A stretch of DNA of 64,000 bases from Lenzites betulinus (lineage: Eukaryota; Basidiomycota; Agaricomycetes; Polyporales; Polyporaceae), in the NCBI GenBank assembly GCA_022264855.1, contig JABYQU010000032.1, forward strand, positions 310,001 through 374,000, in the 5' to 3' direction. Below the pieces are notes generated by a model. It was given only the letters and a program-made list of their open reading frames with translations, was not told the DNA's origin and did not search any database. The position numbers were made by a program, and so were the translations under genes. Positions 55,694-64,000 of the stretch are shown in pieces. Numbering within the stretch: the first letter of the stretch is position 1; each line of letters opens with the position of its first letter.

Positions 55694-57334
55694 ATGAACT
55701 CGCGCCATGACGTCCACGACGCCCGCTGGTTCGCCCTGCAGGCCCTCTCACACGTGCTCCTCGCCCTCCGCCTCCTCCTCCGCGTCCTTCTGCTCGCCTT
55801 CCGACTGCCCGTCCTCAGCCAGGTCGCGACCTTTGCCCTCGTCTGGTTTTACGCGAGCGGACAACTACTCCTCTACCTCGGGGACGTCTGGCGGCCGGGC
55901 TTCCCCATAGCGTGGACAGTGTGGATCGGCCTCCTTTGTGCGCTCCCTCTCTGGGCGGGCGGGCAGCTCCTATGGCTCGCGCTCTCACTCGGGTTCCGGC
56001 ACAAGTTTGCGAACAAGATCAAGTCGTGGCACACGGCGCGCTCGCAGCAGCAGGCGGGCTACATGATGCTCGACCCGCGGGGCAGCGTGAGCGAGGAGGA
56101 CCGCCCGCCCTCACCAAAATTCTCGACGCGGTCGCGGTTGCCGAGTCTTAGTTCGATTTGGTACGCTGCTCAGATCGCGCTCTACGCCTCGCTGGTTCTT
56201 GCAGGCCTATACTCCTACAAGCACTACGAACACCCAGGCGACGTCCGCTTGCGTCCGGCACTCCAACGTGCTCTCGCAGACCCCCATCCAAAGCCGTCTG
56301 GCTACGCTCCGACGCAGGAGAAGATATTCATCGCCGCAGCGTTCCACCAGAACGAGGCGGTCATCCCGTACTGGACGCGGACGATGACCCAGGCGATTAC
56401 CTATCTCGGCACCGCAAATGTTTTCGTGTCGATCGTGGAGAACTACTCGAGCGACCGCTCGCCCGAGCTGCTGCGCGAGTTCGCGCGGGAGCTGGACGCG
56501 CTTGGCGTGCGCCACCGCATCCTCGTCCAGGACGAGACCGTGAAGCGGCCTCCGCAGCTCGAGTGGAACCCGCGCATCGAGTTCCTCGCCGCGATCCGCA
56601 ACCAGGCGCTCGAGCCGCTCCTCGCCGCCGCGCCCGGCACCTTCGACCGCGTCCTCTTCTCGAACGACATCTTCATCGAGCCCGAGAGCGTGCTCGAGCT
56701 GCTCGCGACGCGCGACGGCGACTACGACTTCGCGTGCGGGCTCGACTTTGGCCACTTTGGCGCGTACGACATGTGGGTCCTCCGCGACCGCATCGGACGG
56801 CTCACCGCGGCCTACTGGCCGTTCTTCTTCGACGCGGCATCGTCGGACGCGATGCGCAAAGAGGAGCCCGTCCCGGTCTATACCTGCTGGAACGGCATCG
56901 TCGCGTTCCGTGCGGACCCCGTCCTCCCCGTCGACCGCCGCGCGAACCACACGCTCTCCCACGCCCCGCTCGCGAAGCCGCCCCCGGCAAACCACCCATG
57001 GGCCGCGCAACTGGGTGCGTCACCCGCGCTAACGCCGCCGCTGCGCTTCCGCGCGTCCGTGGAGGGCGAGTGCTACTCGTCCGAGTCGTTCCTGCTCCCG
57101 TATGACTTCCGGCGCGTGATGGCGCTCGAGGGTGTGTACGCGAATCCGCGCGTCGTGGCGGGGTACGTGTGGAAGTACTATGTGTGGCACAAGTGGGTGT
57201 TGCGCGCGCCGCCGGTGCGGTGGTTCGTCGAGCGCGTGTGGGCGGGTGCGTGGATGCAGGACGCGCGCATGGTCGTCGGCGACCCAAAGACCGTGTGGGT
57301 GTGGGAGGGCATCGAGTGCCATCCGTGGTGGTAG
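55694..57334 (+). CDS. GT69 family mannosyltransferase (CMT1/CAP59-like)
   Basis: 546 aa, intronless. Family: cryptococcal alpha-1,3-mannosyltransferase CMT1 and the CAP59 group, Golgi type enzymes using GDP-mannose. The N-terminal 180 residues contain hydrophobic segments (LALRLLLRVLLLAFRLPVL, VWIGLLCALPLWAGGQLLWL, AAQIALYASLVLAGLYSY). The lumenal domain starts at about 210: EKIFIAAAFHQNEAVIPYW, VSIVENYSSDRS, then RVLFSNDIFIEPESVLELL with the Asn-Asp pair in the usual DxD-like place. Further motifs are DFACGLDFGHFGAYDMWVLRD, CWNGIVAFRAD and the C-terminal GEECYSSESFLL-like block (read here GECYSSESFLLPYDFRR). The gene is very GC-rich with strong third-position bias. The acceptor is unknown; cell-wall or capsule-like mannan is likely. 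Confidence 0.92.
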   Translation: MNSRHDVHDARWFALQALSHVLLALRLLLRVLLLAFRLPVLSQVATFALVWFYASGQLLLYLGDVWRPGFPIAWTVWIGLLCALPLWAGGQLLWLALSLGFRHKFANKIKSWHTARSQQQAGYMMLDPRGSVSEEDRPPSPKFSTRSRLPSLSSIWYAAQIALYASLVLAGLYSYKHYEHPGDVRLRPALQRALADPHPKPSGYAPTQEKIFIAAAFHQNEAVIPYWTRTMTQAITYLGTANVFVSIVENYSSDRSPELLREFARELDALGVRHRILVQDETVKRPPQLEWNPRIEFLAAIRNQALEPLLAAAPGTFDRVLFSNDIFIEPESVLELLATRDGDYDFACGLDFGHFGAYDMWVLRDRIGRLTAAYWPFFFDAASSDAMRKEEPVPVYTCWNGIVAFRADPVLPVDRRANHTLSHAPLAKPPPANHPWAAQLGASPALTPPLRFRASVEGECYSSESFLLPYDFRRVMALEGVYANPRVVAGYVWKYYVWHKWVLRAPPVRWFVERVWAGAWMQDARMVVGDPKTVWVWEGIECHPWW

Positions 57335-57525
57335 AGTGTGCTCGTTACGGGATTATTGTCGCTATAATTGATGTTCTGGGCTCGGCTTAGTGTACAACTG
57401 CTTGTGTGTTGCGTAGTAGGCTGTCATTCACATTGCTTTCCGTTTTGCAGAGCGCGAGTGGGTGCCGCAAAGGGTCTATTGCGTATTATAAGAGCGTATG
57501 TATATCTAAGCACTGGTCGTCCTCC

Positions 57526-59168
57526 CTACTCTTCCGCACCCGCGACCCCCAACGCCGAACCGTTCTTCAGCGCTGCAACAATCCCGTCCGCCCGCCTGAC
57601 GGGCCCGAAACGCAACGCGTCGAGACCCAAGCTCTCCGTGCCGATAACGCCCTGCCCGAGGATGTCCGCGTCGGAGATCTGCTCGAGCCGCACGAGCTCG
57701 CGGCGGATGTACTCGACCACGGCGGCCATGCGCTCCGGGTACGCGACGTACCGATCCGCCTGGCTCGGGGGGTAGTCATGCACGCCCGAGCCGTCGTCGC
57801 GGCGCTCCTCCGCCTCGAGCCCGCCGCGCAGCTTCGCGATCTTCGAGAGCTTCTCCACCTTGCCCCCCGCGAAGTTCACCGTGCGCCGGAACGCGGGAGC
57901 GGGCGCACCCGCAGAAGAGGACGGGGTGGACGCCGTGTACGCGATGCCACGGGCGCCGCGGGCCCCGAGGAGGTTTCGCCACACGGCGGCGGCGAGCTCG
58001 GTGTCGGAGCGCACGAGACCGAGATCGAGGGACATGCCCATGCCGGCCCACTGTTCCTTGAAGATCTTCATCTGGCGCGAGACGAGACTCTCGGGGGCGC
58101 GCCCGCGCGGACGCATCTTGCCTGAGCCCGCGCCGCCGCTTTCACTGGCTGCTGCGGCGGCCTCGACGTTTGCGGCGTTCGCGGCACGGTTCGCGATGCG
58201 GTAGAAGGCGGTTGCGCGCGTGTAGGGGACGAGGTTTTGCGGCGGGGCGTAGGAGTTGGGCGAGACGGGCTGGAGGACGGCGCGGACGCGGTCTTCGACG
58301 TCGATGAAGAAGTGGTCGATCAGGCCCTGGACGTAGTTTGTACCGTGCGGTGGTGGGAGGGCGCGCAGCCGGACGGTGAGGAGCCAGACGTGGAGATTGG
58401 TGACGGTGAACCAGGACTGGAAGGTCGGAGGCAGATCACATTCTGTAGATGGGTTCGCAGTGAGTATGAGGTGCGGATGGATTCTATCTTGCGTCTATTC
58501 TAGGACATATACAGCCAATGGAACCCATCCCAATAGCAGTAACACTAGACTTTGGGCTCCTCGCAGCGTGACTATGAGGTCAGTGAAATTCCCGGTGAGG
58601 GGTACTGTACGCGCAAATTGCGCATAACGTGGCAAGAGTTGGAAAGGCGGCACCGAGAGAGCGAGAATACTAGTGCGCATGACGTATATGCTCGGCAGGC
58701 TTTTGTCGTGCGTATAGTACGGCACCCGGTCACTCGCGCAAGCATATGGTTTTTGCAAGTGGTGTGTCGAGGATGGAGAATGGAGAATTGATTGCAGGAT
58801 TAGCGGAAGGACTGACCGGTTCTCCAAAAAGCAGCCTCATCATCTGGGCGAGGTATGCAGAGCTCGGAGTAGAAGTTGTACGCTCTCCTGCCGGCGTACT
58901 GTTTTGCGGTGCCGTAGCCAAGGAGGCCTGCGAGTGTCAGGAATGCTTGTTTTGCAGCAGGAGACTGCTTGATTGTTTTTGAGAGCCAAGTCTGCTGAGG
59001 CGGGGGCGGTTGTGTGCTCGTGGACGGCGAGGATGTTGACGGCTGTGCGGCGAATGGTGGTGGTGGTGATGAGGAGGCCGCGCTCGACGCCGGCTTTTGT
59101 GTCGCTAGTGACCGGGCATGGCGAGCAGCGGCGGGGCGGGGGCGGGCGAGTCGTTGGGCGGCGAGCAT
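57526..59168 (-). CDS. CBP3: CBP3-like ubiquinol-cytochrome c chaperone
   Basis: 422 aa. Exons on minus are 59168-58817 and 58442-57526, with a 374-nt intron, long for this window. The N-terminus is Arg/Ala/Ser-rich with few acidic residues (MLAAQRLARPRPAAARHARS), a mitochondrial presequence, followed by a Pro/Ser/Thr linker. The conserved core begins ECDLPPTFQSWFTVTNLHVW, then LLTVRLRALP, and continues YVQGLIDHFFIDVEDRVR, MKIFKEQWAGMGMSLDLGLV and ELAAAVWRNLLG. In yeast CBP3 acts with CBP6 at the mitoribosome exit to assist cytochrome b synthesis and complex III assembly. Splice phase and the family motif across the junction agree. Divergent from HSP60. Confidence 0.92.
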
Positions 59169-59478
59169 CCTCGGGTTGCGTCTGGGCGGAAGAGACAAGT
59201 CGCGTCCCGTCGCCGACGTCACACCGTGTTCTGCGCGCTTACCGCTGTCACGCCGCGTACTGATGATCTACAAGTGGGTAAGAAAGGCAACTGACCGGGT
59301 AAGAACGAGAGCTGATGTCGGCGGGCGTCGGGGTGACGGTGTGACTGCGTGATTCTAGACACTTCTGCGGGGACGGCTTAAAGTCGCGCGTCACCAAAAA
59401 TTCTGGCTCCGTGTCATTCCCTCCCTCTCTCTCGTCGCCGTCTTCCTCCCCGTCGTCGTCGTTCGTCTCTTGCTCGCC
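59169..59478. promoter_or_regulatory. Divergent CBP3/HSP60 promoter
   Basis: 310 bp between two start codons of mitochondrial biogenesis genes. A pyrimidine-rich tract (about 59410-59470) precedes the HSP60 ATG. It holds a heat-shock-element-like site annotated separately. Confidence 0.5.
59352..59366 (+). promoter_or_regulatory. Heat-shock-element-like site upstream of HSP60
   Basis: ATTCTAGACACTTCT reads as three contiguous 5-bp units, nTTCn-nGAnn-nTTCn, one base short of a perfect HSE. It lies 113 bp before the HSP60 ATG. Confidence 0.5.
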
Positions 59479-60224
59479 ATGCACCACCTCTCTGCCTCCT
59501 CGTCCGTCGTCCGCCGCCAGGCTGCCAAGGCCGTCAAGCCCGTCCTTGCACGCGGCGCACACAAGGAGATTAAGTTCTCCAACGAGGGTCGTGCCGCCAT
59601 CCTCAAGGGCGTTGACGTCCTTGCCAACGCTGTCTCGGTCACGCTTGGCCCCAAAGGTACGCTCCAGTGTGCGCGTGTGCCTGTGTGCCGCCAGTAAACT
59701 CACGCGCCCACGTTTAGGTCGCAACGTCATCATCGAGCAGCCTTTCGGTGGTCCCAAGATTACCAAGGGTACGTCGCGCGTTACATTCTCCTCTGCAGAA
59801 CGAGGGTCTGACATGTGTCCTAGATGGTGTTACGGTCGCAAAGTCAATAACACTCAAGGACAAGTTCGAGAACCTCGGTGCTCGGTCAGTCCACTCACCT
59901 CCTCGTCTCGCGAAGCCGCTGACTAATAGCCCTCTAGCCTCGTCCAGGACGTCGCACAAAAGACCAACGAGATTGCCGGTGACGGTACCACCACCGCGAC
60001 CGTTCTCGCACGCGCCATTTACTCCGAGGGTGTCAAGAACGTTGCTGCAGGCTGTAACCCCATGGACCTCCGCCGCGGCTCCCAGGCTGCCGTCGAGCGC
60101 GTCGTCGAGTTCCTGTCTAAGCAGGCCAAGACCATCACGACGACGGCTGAGATTGCCCAGGTCGCTACTATCTCCGCCAACGGCGACGTCCACGTCGGCA
60201 ACCTCATCGCTCAGGCTATGGAAA

Positions 60225-60261
<37 letters not shown>

Positions 60262-61426
60262 CCGCACTGTTGAAGACGAGATTGAAATTACCGAGGGCAT
60301 GCGCTTCGACCGCGGCTACATTTCCCCGTACTTCGTCACCGACGTCAAGAGCCAAAAGGCCGAGTTCGAGAAGCCCCTCATCCTGCTCTCTGAGAAGAAG
60401 ATTAGCGCGCTCCAGGACCTCCTCCCCACCCTCGAGATTGCTGCTCAGGCGCGCCGCCCGCTCGTTATCATTGCGGAGGACATCGACGGCGAGGCCCTTG
60501 CGGCGTGCATTGTCAACAAGCTCCGCGGCCAGCTGCAGGTCTGTGCTATCAAGGCGCCCGGTTTCGGCGACAACCGCAAGTCAATCCTTGGTGACCTCGC
60601 TATCCTCACCGGCAGCACGGTCTTCACGGACGAGCTCGACATCAAGCTCGAGCACGTCACGGCAGACATGCTCGGGTCCACCGGGGCGATCACGATCACC
60701 AAGGAGGACACTATCATCCTGAACGGCGCGGGCTCCAAGGACGCGATCCAGGCGCGCTGCGAGCAGATTCGTTCGCTCATTGAGGACCGTACGACCTCGG
60801 AGTACGACCGCACGAAGCTGCAGGAGCGCCTCGCGAAGCTGTCTGGCGGTGTCGCTGTCATCAAGGTCGGCGGGTCGTCCGAGGTTGAGGTGGGCGAGAA
60901 GAAGGACCGGTACGACGACGCGCTGAACGCAACTCGCGCGGCGGTCGAGGAAGGCATCCTCCCCGGAGGCGGTGTTGCGCTGCTCAAGGCGTCGCTCGCC
61001 CTGACGTCGGCATCGCAAGCTGGCCAGCCGTCGCAGCCCGCGTCAGCGGACGCGAAGCCGATTCCTACGGCGAACTTCGACCAGGACCTCGGTGTGGCGA
61101 TCATCAAGCGCGCGCTGACGCAGCCGTCGCGGACGATCCTGAAGAACGCGGGCGAGGAAGCGAGCGTCATCGTGGGCACGCTGCTGAACAGCTACGGCGC
61201 GTCGGACAAGTTCGCGTGGGGATACGACGCGAGCCGCGGCCAATACGTCGACATGATCGGCGCGGGTATCGTCGACCCGCTCAAGGTCGTGCGGACGGCG
61301 CTGATCGATGCGGCGGGTGTCGCGTCGCTGCTCACGACGAGCGAGGCGTGCGTGGTGGAGGCGGATGAGCCCAAGCCCGCTGCGCCTGGGGGCGGTATGG
61401 GTGGCATGGGTGGCATGGGCTTCTAA
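59479..61426 (+). CDS. HSP60: Mitochondrial chaperonin HSP60
   Basis: 592 aa, group I chaperonin that folds imported proteins in the mitochondrial matrix. Exons 59479-59656, 59718-59768, 59824-59884 and 59938-61426. A basic N-terminal presequence ([20 protein letters not shown]) is followed by the chaperonin fold: [28 protein letters not shown], the ATP-binding [14 protein letters not shown] (catalytic Asp), and the signature [18 protein letters not shown]. The C-terminus is the typical Gly-Met tail ([12 protein letters not shown]). Length is normal for fungi. Codon use is strongly biased, as for highly expressed genes. The start is the ATG of MHHL; the upstream TTG is not used. Confidence 0.98.
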
Positions 61427-61852
61427 GCCCAGTCGCCCCGAACATCCCGACGGCTCTTGTCGTAAAAGTACTATCTCCCCTTGCGCGCTCTCTGGTTCGT
61501 TGGTTGGTACAACATGCTGCTTGCTGCTATCATACATACATACGTATTTCACCCACTTAGTGTACTCGCTCTGTTCACATCACGTCGCACGCGTCCCATG
61601 CATCTGCTCAATGCCATGACATCCCCGCTCTCCTCTCCTGTGGCGTCATTTGCAAAGCGAGTGAATGGACTGAAGTGAGACGACAAGACCGCAAGGGGAT
61701 ATCGTGCGCGCGAGAGTGGGCCGATGCGCGTTTGCGACAAATTCGCCTGCCATCGTGCATATATGATCGCGCGCGTCCGTTACCGACCTTCAATCGATCG
61801 CCCCTCTCCTTCTACCACCACCACCCCCACCGACGGCCTTCGACACACTGCC
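61427..61852. other. Intergenic, HSP60 3' end and FPP synthase promoter
   Basis: No gene seen. A TCTACCACC / CCACCCCCACC pyrimidine-C-rich leader directly precedes the FPP synthase ATG, as in many basidiomycete promoters. Confidence 0.5.
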
Positions 61853-63243
61853 ATGGCCGATGCGAAAGCACAGAAACGGGCGCGCTTTGAGGGCGTGTTC
61901 AATACGCTCCGGGACGAGCTCCTCGCGTACCTCCGCCAGGAGGGCATGCCGCAGGACGCCGTCGACTGGTATCGCCGGGTGCGCCGCCCCTCTCCCCCTT
62001 CCCGCTCCTGCGAACTGATGCCCACGAAAGAACTTGGACTACAATGTGCCGGGTGGGAAGCTCAACCGTGGGATGTCCGTCGTGGACTCCGTGGAGATCT
62101 TGCGCGGGGGTGCGTTGAGCGAGGATGAGTACGTCAAGGCTGCGCTGCTGGGGTGGTGCATCGAGCTGGTACGTTTTTGCTTCAATTTGTTTTCGTGTCA
62201 CCTTCCCTTTGCATTGTACCCCCACTGTGCCTTCTCGCGATCGTTTCGATACCCCGCGCGAACGCGAACGTCTTTGACTGCATGACTGATTTCACTCCGC
62301 GCACAGCTGCAAGCGTTCTTCCTTGTGTCGGACGACATGATGGACCAGTCCGTCACTCGTCGCAGTCAGCCGTGCTGGTACCGCGTCGAGGGCGTTAGCT
62401 ATATCGCGATTAATGACTCGTTCATGCTCGAGGGCGCGATCTATTACCTCCTCAAGAAGCACTTCCGCACCGAACCGTATTACGTCCACCTACTCGAGCT
62501 CTTCCACGACGTGAGTCTTGCTTGTCCGCATTCGGGATGGTATTGTGGGATTGACGGCGGTTGTACGTATAGACGACGTTCCAGACAGAGCTTGGCCAGT
62601 TGATTGACCTCATCACCGCGCCGGAGGACAACGTCGACCTGAGCAAGTTCTCGCTCGCAAAGTATATCTCCTCGTCTCACGCGCACTCACGCTCGTACTC
62701 ATTACGCTGTGCAGGCACCAAAAGATCGTGATTTACAAGACGGCATACTACTCCTTCTACCTCCCCGTCGGGCTCGCGATGTACATGACCGGTATCCCAC
62801 ACGCTGCGGATCCTGCGCAGGACCCGTACGCGCTCGCGCAGTCGATCCTTATCCCCCTCGGGGAGTACTTCCAGGTGCAAGACGACTTCCTCGACTTCGC
62901 GGCGCCGCCCGAGGTGCTCGGCAAGGTCGGGACAGACATTATCGACAACAAGTGCTCGTGGTGCGTGAACACGGCGCTCGCGCTCGCGAACCCCGCGCAG
63001 CGGAAGGTGCTCGACGAGAACTACGGCCGCAAGGACGCTGCGGCGGAGGCGCGCGTCAAGGCGCTGTACGAGGAGCTCGGCATTCGCGCGCGCTTCGCGG
63101 AGTACGAAGAGGCGGCGTACAAGCGCATCGTCGCGCTCATCGAGACGATCCCGGAGCGTCCTACTGCCCCGGCGGGGCAGGTCGCGCTCAGGCGCGAGGT
63201 GTTCAAGGTCTTCCTAGACAAGATTTACAAGCGCCAGAAGTGA
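61853..63243 (+). CDS. ERG20: Farnesyl diphosphate synthase
   Basis: 361 aa, trans-prenyltransferase that condenses DMAPP/GPP with IPP to farnesyl diphosphate for sterols, dolichol, ubiquinone and prenylation. Exons 61853-61978, 62031-62168, 62307-62510, 62573-62661 and 62715-63243. Motifs: [10 protein letters not shown], first Asp-rich motif SDDMMD (about residue 103), [21 protein letters not shown], second Asp-rich motif [10 protein letters not shown] (about 244), [14 protein letters not shown], and the basic C-terminus KIYKRQK. The aromatic pair FF before the first Asp-rich motif ([10 protein letters not shown]) is the chain-length signature of FPP rather than GGPP synthases. Single-copy housekeeping gene; start at the first ATG. 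Confidence 0.97.
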
Positions 63244-63346
63244 GCAGTGGTGCAATCCAGTGGCGGTAGAGACCATGTTAGGGAATGTACAAATGTATTA
63301 TGAGCTTGATATGCATGCTGTGACGACCCTTGGCAGGACGAGTTAC

Positions 63347-63934
63347 TCACTGCGTACCACCCCAACCTCGCAGCAGGTTCGCGACACTGGCCTGAGTAGG
63401 TTCGCGGAGGGTCTGCGGGATACTAGTTGATATAGCAGCGCCCGCGGCGTACGCAGGAGATCGTGCGGTAGGAGGACCCATGCCTCCCAGCGAGTGGTCT
63501 GCTGATGAAAGCCCGCTCATATTGTATCAAAGTCCCAACCTCCAGCGCGTCCTGGGGGGTCGACGAGTAGTTCCAATCGCATAGTTGGCCAAGATGATAG
63601 TACTGCCGGAGAGATGGACAACGTAAACCGAACTCATCGGAGCATCCAGACTAACGCTTCCTACAACGAACCTAGACGCATGCTGAGACCTTTTTCAGAC
63701 AAAATCAAGTCCCACGTACCATCTGCACCTGGTGCTCTTGGTAGGGTCCTTCGTCGCGGAAACCACGAGTTTCACGTTCACGGAATCGAGCGACTCCTCC
63801 AGGACGGCGTAGGGCCGGCTCGGACGTGACTTCTTGGCTGGTACAGTGGCAACGTCAGCGATACCGATACCATGGCCCTCTGTACCAGCTAGCGAGCCGT
63901 TTCTCTCGGCCGGGGGTTTTCTCGCCGCAAGCAT
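63347..63934 (-). CDS. Unrecognised small protein, 158 aa
   Basis: Exons on minus 63934-63720, 63671-63565 and 63501-63347 form one frame of 159 codons with stop; donors are GTACGT and GTCGAC, acceptors CTAG and TCAG. The N-terminus is hydrophilic (MLAARKPPAERNGSLAGTEG) with a basic patch (VPAKKSRPSRPYAVLEESLD). The middle has a beta-like hydrophobic run (CRWFVVGSVSLDAPMSSVYV, then VHLSGSTIILANYAIGTT), and the end is Pro/Ala/Ser-rich. No family recognised. A fold with repeated beta strands is conceivable but not supported. It converges on the FPP synthase gene, ends 104 bp apart. The second donor is non-consensus after GT, so the last exon is less certain. Confidence 0.6.
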
Positions 63935-64000
63935 AACAAATCACATTCTGAGCCTATTCCGATAGCAAACTACAAAACAAGAAAACGAGCAAAACAAAAA

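Noticed and set aside
55297..55710. 137-codon frame just before the mannosyltransferase
   Set aside because: It ends inside the start of the next gene in another frame and has low-complexity Pro/Ala/Ser composition; probably 5' UTR.
1..64000. CRISPR arrays, rRNA genes, bacterial-type operons
   Set aside because: No spaced direct repeats or rRNA motifs were seen, and the intron-rich genes show this is eukaryotic nuclear DNA.

Overview
The window is nuclear DNA from a filamentous basidiomycete, probably an Agaricomycete of the polypore type. The evidence is GC-rich genes broken by many 45-70 nt GT-AG introns, gene families such as DUF6533 membrane proteins and basidiomycete F-box proteins, a CACTA transposon with a tnp2-type transposase, and a LINE with endonuclease, reverse transcriptase and RNase H. 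I rebuilt the gene models by hand from splice sites, frame continuity and family motifs. Most come out as exact multiples of three.

Left part (1-15.2 kb): the 5' part of a WDR48/Bun107-like WD40 gene (minus), an F-box gene (plus), a salicylate-hydroxylase-like FAD monooxygenase (minus), then a divergent pair that looks like the lam (lactam utilisation) locus. In that pair lamB (LamB/YcsF/PxpA family) lies at 8604-10019 on minus, and lamA (biotin carboxylase + KipA-like + KipI-like + biotinyl domains, 1251 aa, 18 exons) at 10551-15216 on plus. Their shared promoter holds six GATA-factor sites.

15.2-28.5 kb is one 13.2-kb LINE bounded by a 16-bp target duplication and ending in a poly(A) tract. 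It carries two tandem, diverged gag-like proteins, an endonuclease-RT-RNase H ORF and an overlapping zinc-binding ORF. It ends about 43 bp from the 3' end of a tRNA-Glu(CTC) gene.

28.8-36.1 kb has an SNG1/DUF3533 membrane protein, a phosphotransferase-family (APH) protein and a 28-exon MFS transporter.

36.8-53.9 kb is a cluster of three DUF6533 membrane-protein genes. The first is a frameshifted pseudogene with about 1.3 kb extra inside it. The second is cut in exon 6 by a 7.55-kb CACTA transposon (41734-49283, 25-bp inverted repeats, TGC target duplication). The third looks intact. The transposon encodes a 1074-aa tnp2 transposase and a 229-aa coiled-coil protein, and it carries a captured Sec7-PH (ARF exchange factor) gene fragment. 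All three DUF6533 paralogues need two exons of only 2 nt each, at the same places, to keep frame.

Right part (55.7-64 kb) is conserved housekeeping: a GT69/CAP59-type mannosyltransferase, CBP3 (complex III assembly) divergent from HSP60 across a promoter with a heat-shock-element-like site, farnesyl diphosphate synthase, and an unrecognised 158-aa gene at the right edge. Exons of 6-13 nt recur in unrelated genes across the window.
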